This document shows, in pieces, positions 23,359-32,349 of a stretch of 64,000 nt of DNA. The notes beneath the pieces were generated by a model, which saw nothing but the letters and a program-made list of their open reading frames with translations, was not told the origin of the DNA and made no database searches. Position numbers and translations under genes: made by a program. Position 1 is the stretch's first letter, and each line of letters starts with the position of its first letter. The stretch comes from Streptomyces lydicus (GTDB lineage Bacteria; Actinomycetota; Actinomycetes; Streptomycetales; Streptomycetaceae): assembly GCF_001729485.1 (NCBI RefSeq), contig NZ_CP017157.1:1798001-1862000 (forward strand), given 5' to 3'.

Positions 23359-24696
23359 TCAGGCGAACAGCTGCCGGCCCCACCAGTCGTCCGCCTTCCG
23401 GACGCCCGGCGGGACCGCGAAGACCGCTGAACCCACGTGCTGGATGTACTCGTTGAGCGCGTCGTTGGCCGCCAGCCGCCGCTGGAGCGGGACGAAGCCC
23501 TCGCGGACGTCGCGCTGGTAGGCGAGGAAGAACAGCCCCGCGTCCAGCCGCCCCAGGCCGTCCGTACCGTCGGTGAAGGAGTAGCCGCGGCGCAGGATGC
23601 GTATGCCGCCGTTGGTGTCCGGGTGCGCCAGGCGGACGTGCGCGGTCGGCAGCATCGACTTCAGATGCGGTTCGTCGCGCTCGTTCTTCCGGCCGACCGG
23701 GGCGCCCTCGCCCTTGTCGCGGCCGAAGACGTCCTCCTGCTCCTTGAGCGAGGTGCGGTCCCAGGTCTCGATGTGCATCCGGATCCGGCGGGCGACGAGG
23801 TAGGAGCCGCCGGCCATCCAGCCGGCCTTGCCCTTCTCGTCCTTCTCGCCGACCCACACGTGCTTGTCCAGCGCGGCGGTGTCGGTGCCCGCGATGTTCC
23901 GGGTGCCGTCCTTGAAGCCCAGCATGTTGCGCGGCGTCTGGGCGTCCGGTGTCGTCGAGGACGTCTTGCCGAAGCCGAGCTGCGACCAGCGGATGGCGAT
24001 CTTGCCCATGCCGATCCGGGCCAGGTTGCGGATCGCGTGCACCGCCACCTGCGGGTCGTCCGCGCACGCCTGGATGCACAGATCGCCGCCGCTGCGCGTC
24101 TTGTCGAGGTTGTCGCCGGGGAACTGCGGCAGGTCGATCAGCGCCTCGGGCCGCCGGTCCTTGAGCCCGAACCGGTCCTTGCCGTCCTTCTCGAACAGCG
24201 TCGGTCCGACGCCGAAGGTGAGGGTGAGCCGGGACGGCGGCAGGCCGAGCGCCTCGCCGGTGTCGTCCGGCGGGGCCTCCGCCAGTCCACCGACCGCGCC
24301 GTCGCCGACCGCGTCGCCGGCCGTCATCCGCGCCGCCGCCTTCGTCCACTCCTTGAGCAGCGCGATCAGCTCGTCGCGGTCGTCGGTGGTGACGTCGAAC
24401 GCGGCGAAGTGCAGCCGGTCCTGGACGGCGCTGGCGATGCCCGCCTGGTGCGCGCCGTGGAAGGTGATGGCGGCGCCCGTGGTGGCGTCCGCGCCGGCCG
24501 GCTGCGCGTCGCTGCCGGTGCGCAGCGCCGCCGCCGTACCGCCGGCCGCGACCGCGCCGAGCGCCAGCCCGGCCCCGCCCCAGCCGATCAGCGAACGCCG
24601 GGACGGTGCCCGCCCGTCGGCCGCCCGGGTGCCCTCGGCGGCCTTCTCGTCGCCGGTGGTGGCGTCCGCGCTCGTCCTGCCGTCGTCGTGCGTCAT
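23359..24696 (-). CDS. efeB: EfeB: Tat-exported DyP-type haem peroxidase
   Basis: A 445-residue protein. The twin-arginine signal SRRSLIGWGGAGLALGAVA lies at about residues 32-50. The DyP core has the distal aspartate motif NMLGFKDGTRNI and the proximal histidine in AHVRLAHPDTNGGIRILRRG. The C-terminus FLAYQRDVREGFVPLQRRLA is typical of the EfeB subgroup. In the EfeUOB system EfeB oxidises ferrous iron, and may release iron from haem, before uptake. AAGGGG lies 5 bases before the ATG. It lies between efeO (24-base gap) and efeU. Confidence 0.94.
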   Translation of the reverse strand: MTHDDGRTSADATTGDEKAAEGTRAADGRAPSRRSLIGWGGAGLALGAVAAGGTAAALRTGSDAQPAGADATTGAAITFHGAHQAGIASAVQDRLHFAAFDVTTDDRDELIALLKEWTKAAARMTAGDAVGDGAVGGLAEAPPDDTGEALGLPPSRLTLTFGVGPTLFEKDGKDRFGLKDRRPEALIDLPQFPGDNLDKTRSGGDLCIQACADDPQVAVHAIRNLARIGMGKIAIRWSQLGFGKTSSTTPDAQTPRNMLGFKDGTRNIAGTDTAALDKHVWVGEKDEKGKAGWMAGGSYLVARRIRMHIETWDRTSLKEQEDVFGRDKGEGAPVGRKNERDEPHLKSMLPTAHVRLAHPDTNGGIRILRRGYSFTDGTDGLGRLDAGLFFLAYQRDVREGFVPLQRRLAANDALNEYIQHVGSAVFAVPPGVRKADDWWGRQLFA

Positions 24697-24720
24697 CTTG
24701 ACCCCTTGGCTCGCGTCGGA

Positions 24721-25875
24721 CTACTTGCCGGTGGCCACGGCGGCGGCCAGCTTGGACAGCGGCTCCGCCAGCGCGTTGACGCCGTCGGACAGCTCCTTGC
24801 GCTCGCTCTTGGAGACCGTGTCGTACGAGGCGAACCCGTCGGCGGACTTGTCGTCGCGGTGCTTGTCGAGCTGCGCGTGGATCGCCGTGAACTGCTTGTC
24901 CAGCTCCTTGGCCAGCGCCGGCTCGTTCTTGGCGGCGACCGGCTTCAGCAGCTCGTACGCCTTCTCGGCGCCCTCGACGTTGCCCTGGAAGTCGATCAGG
25001 TCGGTGTGGCTGTAGCGCTCTTCCTCACCGGTGACCTTGCCGGTGGCCACCTCGTCGAGCAGCTCCTTGGCGCCGTTGGCCATGCTGGTCGGGGTGATCT
25101 CGGCCTTGCCGACCCGCTTCTGCCAGTCCTTGAGGTCGGTCATCAGCTGGTCGGCGAGCTTCTTGTCGTCCCCGGAGATCTTCTTGGTCTCCCACAGGGA
25201 CTTCTCCAGCTTGTGCCAGCCGGTCCACTTCTGGCCCGGCTCCAGCCCGTCGGCCCGCACGTCGACCTTGGGGTCGATGTCGCCGAAGGACTCCGCCACC
25301 GGCTCGGTGCGCTCCCAGCCGACCCGGGAGAGCGCGTACGCCTTCTTCGCCGCGTCCAGGTCGCCGGACTTGACCGCGTCGGCGAACTTCTGCGCCTTCG
25401 GGATCGTCTGGTCGGCCTGCTCCTGCACGTACTCGCGGTAGGCGGCGACCGCGGCGTCCAGCTTCGGGTCGCGCTTGGCGGTACCGGCCGCCTTGCCGCT
25501 GGCGGTCACCTTCTGCCGGATGCCGTCGCCCTTCATGCCCGGCTTGCAGGCGATCTCGTACGCACCGGCCTTGACCTCGGCGGTGATCTCCGCGCTGGTG
25601 CCGGGCCCGATGTTCTCCCGCTCGGTCACGATCCGGTCGCCCGGGGCGTAGACGTACACCTCGGTGACCTTGGAGCCCTTGTTCTGCACCGCGAAGCGGA
25701 CGTGCCCGGCGGGGAACTCCTTGGTGGAGAGCTCACAGCTGGAGTCGGTCGCGGTCACCTCGACGGTCCCCTTGCCGCCCCCTTTGCCGTCGTTCTTCGC
25801 GGCGCAGCCGGCGACGGCGGTGACGGCAGCCGCCGCGGCGACGGCGGCGACGGCGGAGGAGCGGAGGGCTCGCAT
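24721..25875 (-). CDS. efeO: EfeO: periplasmic-type iron-binding lipoprotein with cupredoxin and M75 domains
   Basis: A 384-residue lipoprotein, with lipobox VAGC at about residue 22. Residues about 35-120 are a cupredoxin-like domain (VEVTATDSSCELSTKEFPAG, YEIACKPGMKGDG). Residues about 135-380 are the imelysin/M75 domain with the metal motif HxxE in TGWHKLEKSLW and a long helical bundle. EfeO captures iron and presents it to EfeU. The chosen ATG (25875) starts the signal MRALRSSAVAAVAAAAAVTA; an in-frame ATG at 25923 would put 16 extra residues before it. First gene of the operon, downstream of an iron box. Confidence 0.94.
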   Translation of the reverse strand: MRALRSSAVAAVAAAAAVTAVAGCAAKNDGKGGGKGTVEVTATDSSCELSTKEFPAGHVRFAVQNKGSKVTEVYVYAPGDRIVTERENIGPGTSAEITAEVKAGAYEIACKPGMKGDGIRQKVTASGKAAGTAKRDPKLDAAVAAYREYVQEQADQTIPKAQKFADAVKSGDLDAAKKAYALSRVGWERTEPVAESFGDIDPKVDVRADGLEPGQKWTGWHKLEKSLWETKKISGDDKKLADQLMTDLKDWQKRVGKAEITPTSMANGAKELLDEVATGKVTGEEERYSHTDLIDFQGNVEGAEKAYELLKPVAAKNEPALAKELDKQFTAIHAQLDKHRDDKSADGFASYDTVSKSERKELSDGVNALAEPLSKLAAAVATGK

Positions 25876-25961
25876 ACGGGGCTCCAAGCGGGCTCGGATG
25901 TACGGAAACGACGTACGGAACAATAGACAGGGGTCAGGGACGCCACTAAGGCGGCCCTAAC

Positions 25962-25980
25962 TTATCTGAGGCTTACCTAC
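25962..25980 (-). promoter_or_regulatory. Iron box (DmdR/IdeR-type operator) upstream of efeO
   Basis: On the minus strand the sequence GTAGGTAAGCCTCAGATAA matches the iron-box consensus TTAGGTTAGSCTAACCTAA at 14 of 19 positions. It lies 87 bases before the efeO ATG. The rest of the 311-base gap between efeO and the PhzF gene (25876-26186) holds no gene that I can support. Confidence 0.75.
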
Positions 25981-26186
25981 TTCTGGCCACTCTGTCCAGT
26001 GATCCCGCTCTCATGCACAACGGCCCGATCACGGATCGGCCCGCACCGGGTCACGGAACCGTCACGCGCCGGTCAAGGTAAGGGCCGCCGCCGTCCACCG
26101 GTCATGACCTGCACGTTTCCCGCACCTGCGACCCTCTCGCGTACATCTGCCGACCGGCCCGCCGGCCCCTGCTGTTCAATGGCGCG

Positions 26187-26897
26187 ATGACCGACATCGA
26201 GGTGCTCCGGGTGTTCTGCGGGCCGGACGGGTCCGCGGGTAACGCGCTGGGCGTCGTACGCGACGGCGCGGCGGTCCCGGGCGACGCCGAGCGGGCCGCG
26301 CTCGCCGCCCGACTCGGCTTCAGCGAAACGGTGTTCCTCGACGACGCCGCGCGCGGCACCGTCGACATCCGCACCCCGAGCGTCCGGCTCCCGTTCGCCG
26401 GCCATCCGCTGGTCGGCCTGGCCTGGCTGCTGCGGAGCCTGGGGCGGCCGCCGCGCGTCCTGCGCCCGCCGGCAGGCGAGGTCGAGGTCCGCTTCGAGGG
26501 CGACGTCACCTGGGTGCGCGGCCGCGCGGAGTGGGTGTCGTCGCGCCGGACCGCGCAATACGCCTCGCCGGCCGAGGTCGACGCGCTGCCCGCGCCGCCG
26601 CCGGGGGAGGGGTGGCTCTACGCCTGGGCGTGGCGGGACGAGGCCGCGGGCGTGGTGCGTGCGCGGGGGTTCCCGCGCCGCATTGAGGAGCGCGGCGTCA
26701 GCCGCTCCGGTGGGGCCGGTGCGCGCACCGGGGGGATCGTCGAGGACGAGGCCACCGGCGCCGCCGCCGTGCTGCTGACCCATCAGCTGGGCCGGCCCCT
26801 GGACATCCGCCAGGGCGCCGGCTCGCAGCTCCTCACCCGGCCGTACCCGGACGGCACCGTGGAGGTCGGCGGCCGGGTGCGGCACGAGGCGCGGTAG
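26187..26897 (+). CDS. PhzF-family isomerase-like protein
   Basis: A 236-residue protein of the PhzF/diaminopimelate-epimerase-like fold. Landmarks are VFCGPDGSAGNALGVVRDG, the catalytic-type Glu in LGFSETVFLDDA, RTPSVRLPFAGHPLVGLAWL and EDEATGAAAVLL. PhzF enzymes isomerise small acids, but most bacterial homologues are of unknown substrate and no phenazine genes are nearby. It is shorter than usual (family about 260-290). It also has a Gly/Arg-rich insertion (ERGVSRSGGAGARTGG) before EDEATG. The stop is only 3 bases from the convergent haem oxygenase stop. Confidence 0.85.
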   Translation: MTDIEVLRVFCGPDGSAGNALGVVRDGAAVPGDAERAALAARLGFSETVFLDDAARGTVDIRTPSVRLPFAGHPLVGLAWLLRSLGRPPRVLRPPAGEVEVRFEGDVTWVRGRAEWVSSRRTAQYASPAEVDALPAPPPGEGWLYAWAWRDEAAGVVRARGFPRRIEERGVSRSGGAGARTGGIVEDEATGAAAVLLTHQLGRPLDIRQGAGSQLLTRPYPDGTVEVGGRVRHEAR

Positions 26898-26900
26898 GGC

Positions 26901-27614
26901 CTACGCGCTCAGCGGGAACTGCTCGCCCAGCTCCCGGAAGACGGCGGTGTTGAGCCGGAAGGCGAGCTTGCACTCGTCGACGACCCGTTGCTTCTCCAGG
27001 TCGTCCAGCGGCAGGGCGTCCAGCAGGGCGCGGTACGCGCGCTTGAAGGCGGCCGGGTTGGCGATGTCCTCGAAGACGTAGAACCGCACCCCGTCGCCCT
27101 TGCGGGCGAAGCCCCAGGTCTTCTCGGCCGTGCCGCGGATCAGCTGGCCGCCGGAGAGGTCGCCGAGGTAGCGGGTGTAGTGGTGGGCGACATAGCCGGC
27201 CGGCCAGTCGCGGGCGCAGGCGGTGACCCGGTCCGCGTACGCGGCGGTGGCCGGCAGCGGCTCCAGCCCGTCGCGCCAGGACGGGCCGCCCAGGTGTGCG
27301 AGGTCGCGCTCCAGCTCGGCGGTGCGGGCCAGCTCCGGGTGGAGGAAGGGACCGGCGACCGGATCCCCGGCGAGCGCCCCGGAGGCGCCCTCCAGCGCGC
27401 GGTAGAGGAACCACAGCTGTTCGGTGTAGCAGCGGTACGCCGTCACCCCGAGCCTGCCGCCGAGGAGGTCGCTCATGAACGGGGCGTGCTCGGCCTCGGT
27501 GTGCTGCTCGTGCGACGCGGTGCGGATGACCGTGGAGAACGGCGTCGCGGGCGCGGGCGTGGGGGACGGGGCGCCGGACGAGTGGCGCGGGCCGGTCGGG
27601 CTGGACGCTGCCAA
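26901..27614 (-). CDS. Biliverdin-producing haem oxygenase
   Basis: A 237-residue enzyme that opens haem to biliverdin, CO and ferrous iron. The proximal histidine is in SHEQHTEAEHAPFM (H38) and the distal helix is YLGDLSGGQLIRG. The fold resembles HmuO (SDLLGGRLGVTAYRCYTEQL, KRAYRALLDALPLDD). The first 22 residues are a Pro/Ser-rich extension from a TTG start at 27614. Position next to the efe operon supports a role in iron acquisition from haem. Twin operators lie about 95-150 bases upstream. Confidence 0.93.
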   Translation of the reverse strand: MAASSPTGPRHSSGAPSPTPAPATPFSTVIRTASHEQHTEAEHAPFMSDLLGGRLGVTAYRCYTEQLWFLYRALEGASGALAGDPVAGPFLHPELARTAELERDLAHLGGPSWRDGLEPLPATAAYADRVTACARDWPAGYVAHHYTRYLGDLSGGQLIRGTAEKTWGFARKGDGVRFYVFEDIANPAAFKRAYRALLDALPLDDLEKQRVVDECKLAFRLNTAVFRELGEQFPLSA

Positions 27615-27707
27615 GACGGACCTCCGGGGCCGTGGGGCGCGGCCGGGAACGGGGACCGCGGGGGTCCCGCCGGGCCGCCCGGCACCTGACCGGTGCCCGG
27701 GTCAACC

Positions 27708-27765
27708 TTTCCCGACGTCCTGTCGGTAAACCAGCCTACGCCTGTTCCCGACACCCTGTCGGTAA
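27708..27765. promoter_or_regulatory. Twin palindromic operators upstream of haem oxygenase
   Basis: Two near-identical sites, CCGAC-GTCCT-GTCGG (27712-27726) and CCGAC-ACCCT-GTCGG (27748-27762), are both flanked by TTC on the left and TAA on the right. Their centres are 36 bases apart. On the haem oxygenase strand the shared motif reads TTACCGACAGG, then two variable bases, then GTCGGGAA. The form suggests a dimeric TetR-type repressor; no such gene is adjacent. Confidence 0.65.
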
Positions 27766-27826
27766 GAGTTCCGGCCACGGACCGGCACCGGCGGGGCCCG
27801 CCGCGGCAGACCCCGCCGGCCGCGCG

Positions 27827-28684
27827 TCAGGGGAGGGTGAGGATCTCCGCCCCGGTGTCCGTGACCACCAGCGTGTGCTCGAACTGCGCGGTCCGCTTGC
27901 GGTCCTTGGTGACCACCGTCCAGCCGTCCTGCCACATGTCGTACTCGTGCGTGCCCAGCGTCAGCATCGGCTCGATGGTGAAGGTCATGCCGGGCTTGAT
28001 GTCGGTGGTGTGGTGCGGGCTGTCGTAGTGCGGAACGATCAGGCCGGAGTGGAAGGACGAGTTGATGCCGTGACCGGTGAAGTCGCGGACCACGCCGTAG
28101 CCGAAGCGCTTGGCGTAGGACTCGATCACCCGGCCGATGATGTTGATCTGCCGGCCCGGCTTGACCGCCTTGATCGCGCGGTTCAGCGCCTCCTGCGTGC
28201 GCTCGACCAGCAGCCGGGACTCCTCGTCCACCTCGCCGCACAGGTACGTGGCGTTGTTGTCGCCGTGCACGCCGTGGATGTACGCGGTCACGTCCAGGTT
28301 CACGATGTCGCCGTCCTTGAGGACGGTCGAGTCCGGGATGCCGTGGCAGATGACCTCGTTGAGCGAGGAGCACAGCGACTTGGGGAAGCCCCGGTAGCCG
28401 AGCGTGGACGGGTAGGCGCCGTGGTCGCACATGAACTCGTGGGCGACCCGGTCCAGTTCGTCGGTCGTCACCCCGGGCTGGATGTGCTTGGCGGCCTCCG
28501 CCATCGCCTGCGCGGCGATCCGGCCGGCGATCCGCATCTTCTCGATCGTTTCGGCGTCCTGCACCTCGGGCCCCGTATAGGGCGTGGGCGCGTCCTTCCC
28601 GACGTACTCGGGGCGCCGGATCGAGGCGGGGACGGGGCGGGTGGGGGAGATCTTCCCCGGGACAAGAAGCGACTGGCCAGACAT
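27827..28684 (-). CDS. map: Methionine aminopeptidase, type I
   Basis: A 285-residue metalloprotease that removes the initiator methionine from new proteins. The five metal ligands can be placed: Asp in [11 protein letters not shown], Asp in [11 protein letters not shown], His in RDFTGHGI, Glu in [10 protein letters not shown] and Glu in [11 protein letters not shown]. The substrate histidine is in EVICHGIPD. An approximately 40-residue N-terminal extension ([20 protein letters not shown]) is typical of the actinobacterial MapB form. The start at 28684 is the only one giving this extension. The next gene upstream is divergent. Confidence 0.96.
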   Translation of the reverse strand: MSGQSLLVPGKISPTRPVPASIRRPEYVGKDAPTPYTGPEVQDAETIEKMRIAGRIAAQAMAEAAKHIQPGVTTDELDRVAHEFMCDHGAYPSTLGYRGFPKSLCSSLNEVICHGIPDSTVLKDGDIVNLDVTAYIHGVHGDNNATYLCGEVDEESRLLVERTQEALNRAIKAVKPGRQINIIGRVIESYAKRFGYGVVRDFTGHGINSSFHSGLIVPHYDSPHHTTDIKPGMTFTIEPMLTLGTHEYDMWQDGWTVVTKDRKRTAQFEHTLVVTDTGAEILTLP

Positions 28685-28750
28685 GCCAGCGAGTGTATCC
28701 GCGGGCCGTCGGGCAGGATGAGGGTCACGGAAGACCCACAGGAGGCGGCG

Positions 28751-28981
28751 ATGGCGCTGTTCAAGAGACGGACGGTCGGTAAGCCCGGCGAGTGGTACTA
28801 CTGCCTCAAGCACAAGAAGGTCGAGGACGGCCCCGAGTGCCGGGCCGCCGACCGCTTCGGCCCCTACGCCACCCGCGAGGAGGCCGCGCACGCCATGGAC
28901 ACCGCGCGGGAGCGGAACGTGGAGTGGGAGACCGACCCCAAGTGGCACGACGCGGGCAGGAACGGCCCCGACGAGGACTGA
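28751..28981 (+). CDS. Small conserved actinobacterial protein (SPOR-like fold possible)
   Basis: A 76-residue protein beginning [20 protein letters not shown] and rich in charged residues, with two cysteines ([17 protein letters not shown]) and a [20 protein letters not shown] segment resembling a SPOR repeat. GGAGGCGG lies just upstream of the ATG. The family is widespread in Streptomyces; function unknown. Divergent from map. Confidence 0.75.
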   Translation: MALFKRRTVGKPGEWYYCLKHKKVEDGPECRAADRFGPYATREEAAHAMDTARERNVEWETDPKWHDAGRNGPDED

Positions 28982-29020
28982 CCCGCCGGCCCCGCCCCCG
29001 CCGGCCGGAACCGGCGCGGG

Positions 29021-30397
29021 TCAGGCGACGGCCGGGGTCGCGCCGGGATCCTGCGGCGCGCTGCCGTCGCGGTCCCCGCGCCCGCTCCCGGCGGCCCGCC
29101 GCTCCCGCATCCGCCGGGCGTGCTCATCCGTCCGGGAGTCGTACGCCATCAGCTTCGGCAGGCCCAGCGCCAGCAGCGCCACCCCCGCGAAGCACAGCAG
29201 CCCGCCCGCCGACACCGCCGCCCGCACACCCGTCAGCGCCGCCATGCCGCCGACCCTGACCTGGCCCAGCTGCGGGCCCGCCGCGTACGACAGCAGCTCG
29301 ATGCCGGCCAGCCGGCCGCGCAGCTCGTCCGGGATGGTCTGGTTCCACAGCGCCGAGCGGAAGATGCCGCTGATCATGTCGCAGGCGCCGGCCAGCGTCA
29401 GGCACAGCAGCACCAGCCAGACGTCGTGCAGCAGTCCGGCGGCGGTGATCGCCAGCCCCCACCCGGCGGCGGCCAGGGCGATCGCCCGGCCCTGCCGGTG
29501 CACCCGCGACGTCCAGCCGCCGGTCAGGCTCACCACCAGGGAGCCGGCCGGCAGCGTCGCGTACATCAGCCCCAGCGCCCAGGGCGCGTGCAGGTCGTCG
29601 GCGAGGAACGGGAAGACCGCCAGGGGGAAGGCGAACAGCATCGCGGTGAGGTCGATCGCGTACGTGCCCAGCAGCTCCTTGCGGCTCCACGCGTAGCGCG
29701 CGCCCTCGGCGATCCCGCGCAGCGACGGCTTGCCCGCCTCGTGCGCGGCGGGCTGCGGCGCGAGCCGCACCGTGAGCAGCGCGGAGATCCCGTAGGTGGC
29801 CGCGTCGATGGCGTACGCCCAGGTCGGACCGGCGTACGCGAGCAGGCCGCCGGCCAGCGCCGGGCCCGCCACGGCCCCGATCTGCCGGCGCAGCGCGTTG
29901 AGCGCGGCGGCCGCGGCGAGCTGGTCGTGCGGGACGATCCGCGGCACGATCGCGTCCAGCGCCGGCCGCTGCAGACCGGTCAGCGCGCTGGACACCGCCG
30001 CGGTCGCGTACAGCGGCCACACCAGGGGGTGCGGCAGCAGGCTGTTCAGGAGCAGCACCACGGAGACGGCGCCGAGCGCGGCCTCCGTCCACAGGATCAG
30101 CCGGCGGCGGTCCATGGCGTCCGCCAGCGCACCGCCGTACAGACCGAAGACGATCAGCGGGACGAGTTCCACCGCGCCCAGCGCACCGACCGCGAGCGTG
30201 GAGCCGGTCAGCTCCTTGAGTTGCAGCGGCAGCGCCACGAAGGTCAGGAAGCTGCCGAAGACGGTGAGCGCGCCCGCGCACCACATCAGCCGGAAGTCGG
30301 GCGAGGAGCGCCAGGGAGCCGGGTCCGGCAGCAGGGCGCGCAGGCGTCGTCGCGCGGACCGCCGGGGAGTGGGGGATGGGGGGTCGTCCGAGGTCAC
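29021..30397 (-). CDS. MFS exporter, EntS/MFS_3-like
   Basis: A 458-residue protein with about 12 membrane helices. The N-terminal part FRLMWCAGALTVFGSFLTFV and VGALGAVELVPLIVFGLYGG precedes the MFS loop LADAMDRRRLILW. The pattern of LQRPALDAIVPRIVPHDQLA and AGPALAGGLLAYAG is typical of the enterobactin-exporter-like MFS_3 family, usually for siderophores, macrolides or other small molecules. The C-terminal 40 residues are polar. It starts at GTG 30397. No regulator adjoins it; substrate unknown. Confidence 0.85.
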   Translation of the reverse strand: MTSDDPPSPTPRRSARRRLRALLPDPAPWRSSPDFRLMWCAGALTVFGSFLTFVALPLQLKELTGSTLAVGALGAVELVPLIVFGLYGGALADAMDRRRLILWTEAALGAVSVVLLLNSLLPHPLVWPLYATAAVSSALTGLQRPALDAIVPRIVPHDQLAAAAALNALRRQIGAVAGPALAGGLLAYAGPTWAYAIDAATYGISALLTVRLAPQPAAHEAGKPSLRGIAEGARYAWSRKELLGTYAIDLTAMLFAFPLAVFPFLADDLHAPWALGLMYATLPAGSLVVSLTGGWTSRVHRQGRAIALAAAGWGLAITAAGLLHDVWLVLLCLTLAGACDMISGIFRSALWNQTIPDELRGRLAGIELLSYAAGPQLGQVRVGGMAALTGVRAAVSAGGLLCFAGVALLALGLPKLMAYDSRTDEHARRMRERRAAGSGRGDRDGSAPQDPGATPAVA

Positions 30398-30480
30398 GGT
30401 GGACCATCGTCCGCCCGGGCGCGGGCCGGCGCAAAGGATTTACCACCCGGCCGGCCGGGCCCGCCGAGCCGGGGACCCGC

Positions 30481-31110
30481 TCACCAGCGCGGTGGCGGCG
30501 GGGCGGTCAACTGGTCGGCGAGGCGGGCCAGTCGGTCGCGGAAACGGCGCCGCCGGCGGGGCGCGGGCAGGCTGTTCTCGCCGGCCGCCGCGCTCACCAG
30601 GTGCTGGACGGTGTCGAGATCGAGGTCCTGGGTGCCCCCGGCGGCGCCCTCGGGCGGGCCCGGCGGGGCGGCGAGCGCGTCATGGGCGAGGGCGTGCAGA
30701 TCCCGGTCGCCGCCGTCCAGAGCGAGCACCGTCGCGCCGTTGCGCCGGGCGTCGTGCACCCGCTCCAGCAGCCCGGCACCGGGCTGCCCCGGCGTGACGA
30801 CCAGCAGCGTCTCGCCGCGCCCGGCCGCCGCCAATCGCCCGAGCCCCACCGCGAGATGGGCCGGCGCGCCGCCGGGGACGCGGTGGCGCACCAGCGTCGG
30901 CGACAGCTCCGGCAGCCCCGACCAGGCGGCCTCGTCGTCCAGATGGGCGGCCAGGTGCCAGGGCTCGTAGCCGGCGCTGCCGACCAGCAGCAGCCCGCCG
31001 CCGTGCGCGGCCACGGCGGTACGCAGCGACCCGGCGAACCGCCGGGTGTCCTGGATCCACTCGGTCCCGGCGAGCACCTCACGCAGCAGCGCGACCCGTA
31101 CGGCATCCAT
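30481..31110 (-). CDS. Hypothetical protein with SIS-like (sugar isomerase) fold
   Basis: A 209-residue soluble protein from ATG 31110; an upstream in-frame start at 31155 is less likely. Alternating strands and helices (GGGLLLVGSAGYEPWHLAAH, GETLLVVTPGQPGAGLL, DARRNGATVLALDGGDRDLH) resemble a SIS domain that binds phosphosugars. The usual Ser/Thr binding signature is weak. A basic C-terminal tail (PRRRRRFRDRLARLADQ) follows. It lies 81 bases downstream of the aldolase on the same strand and may belong to the same sugar-acid pathway; this is inference. Confidence 0.6.
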   Translation of the reverse strand: MDAVRVALLREVLAGTEWIQDTRRFAGSLRTAVAAHGGGLLLVGSAGYEPWHLAAHLDDEAAWSGLPELSPTLVRHRVPGGAPAHLAVGLGRLAAAGRGETLLVVTPGQPGAGLLERVHDARRNGATVLALDGGDRDLHALAHDALAAPPGPPEGAAGGTQDLDLDTVQHLVSAAAGENSLPAPRRRRRFRDRLARLADQLTAPPPPRW

Positions 31111-31191
31111 GCCGGCATCCTTCCGCGCGCACGGGGCGCCCGGTTGCGCCTTCAACGGCGTTCACCCGTACGGGACGTGCCCCGGCACCCG

Positions 31192-32151
31192 TCAGCGGAC
31201 CGGCGGCAGGCCCGCGGCGGTGAGCCGACGTCCTACCTCCCGGACCGACTCCTCGCTCAGCGGGCGCTGGGGGAAGGCGGTGGTGCCCCGGGCGAGCACG
31301 CCGAGCAGGTGCAGGGCGGCCTTGAAGGACCCCAGCGCGGAGGAGCTGCGGCCCATCTCGGACTCCGGGCCGGCGTCGGTGATCGCGAAGAGTGCGACCA
31401 GCCGCTCCTGTTCGGCGGCCGCGCGCTCCCAGTCGCCGGCCAGTGCGGCGTCGTAGAGGCGCACGTAGCCGGCCGGGTCGACGTTGCCGAGGCCCGGGAC
31501 GACACCGTCGGCACCCGCCAACAGGGCCGCGTCCACGGTCAGTTCGGAGCCGGTGAGGACCGAGAAGCCGGGCGCGGGGCCGGTGCGGCGGCCGGTGCGG
31601 CCGCCGAGCCGTACGAGCAGCCGGCGCAGCCCGCCCTCGTCGCCGCTGCTGTCCTTGAGTCCGGCGAGGGTGCCGTCCGCGGCCAGTTCGGCCACCAGGG
31701 ACGGCGGCAGCGCGGTGTGGACGGCCATCGGGATGTCGTAGGCGAAGAGCGGGAGGCCGACGGTGGACCGCAGCCGGCGGAAGTGGTCGGCGATCTCCCG
31801 GGGGTGGGTGCGGGTGTAGAAGGGCGCGGTGCTGACCAGGGCGTCGGCGCCGAGGTCGGCGGCGGTGCGGGCGTGGTCGAGGACGCGCGGGGTGGTGGTG
31901 TCGATGGCGCCGGCGAGCACCGGGACCCGGCCGCCGGCGGCCTTGACGACGGTTTCCAGGGCGGTGGCGCGCTGGTCGTCGGTGAGGTAGGCGACCTCGC
32001 TGGTGGAGCCGAGCGCGAACAGGCCGTGCACGCCGCCGTCGAGGAGGTGGCCGACCAGGCGGGTCAGCGAATCGGTGTCGACCTCGCCCCGCGGGCCGAG
32101 CGGGGTGCAGACCGGTGGGATGACGCCGTGGAGGGGGGTGGGCAGTGCCAT
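31192..32151 (-). CDS. DapA/N-acetylneuraminate lyase-family aldolase
   Basis: A 319-residue class I aldolase. Motifs are LFALGSTSEVAYLT (substrate carboxylate loop), Tyr in LPLFAYDIPMAVH and the Schiff-base Lys in LAGLKDSSGDEGG. The family includes dihydrodipicolinate synthase and sialic acid lyase. Because the neighbours are a FadR-type regulator, a sialidase remnant and a sugar ABC importer, cleavage of sialic acid or a related keto-sugar acid is more likely than lysine synthesis. Divergent from the regulator, with a palindromic operator between them. Confidence 0.85.
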   Translation of the reverse strand: MALPTPLHGVIPPVCTPLGPRGEVDTDSLTRLVGHLLDGGVHGLFALGSTSEVAYLTDDQRATALETVVKAAGGRVPVLAGAIDTTTPRVLDHARTAADLGADALVSTAPFYTRTHPREIADHFRRLRSTVGLPLFAYDIPMAVHTALPPSLVAELAADGTLAGLKDSSGDEGGLRRLLVRLGGRTGRRTGPAPGFSVLTGSELTVDAALLAGADGVVPGLGNVDPAGYVRLYDAALAGDWERAAAEQERLVALFAITDAGPESEMGRSSSALGSFKAALHLLGVLARGTTAFPQRPLSEESVREVGRRLTAAGLPPVR

Positions 32152-32208
32152 GACGGGCTCCGGGGTCTCCGATGTCGGATGTGGGAGTCGTGGGTGGCGA
32201 TGTCGTCA

Positions 32209-32235
32209 GACATGGGACATGGGATGTCCTATGTC
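32209..32235. promoter_or_regulatory. Operator 1 of the FadR-type regulator
   Basis: A nested palindrome: inner GGACAT-GGG-ATGTCC (32215-32229), outer GACAT (32209-32213) and ATGTC (32231-32235), with one mismatch. It lies between the divergent aldolase and regulator genes. The right half GGGATGTCCTATGTC recurs, with two T-to-C changes, at 33165-33179. Confidence 0.75.
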
Positions 32236-32349
32236 AGAGCACAATAGACCTGTTCACAGGCGGTCGGTCAAGGATGTGGGTGCCGGGTGGGGCCGGCGTC
32301 GCGACCGGGCTGACGGTGCGGCAGACGCGGGTGCGGAGAGGGAGATCCG

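Noticed and set aside
26187..26897. A phenazine biosynthesis locus
   Set aside because: Only a PhzF-fold protein is present; no other phz genes are in the window.
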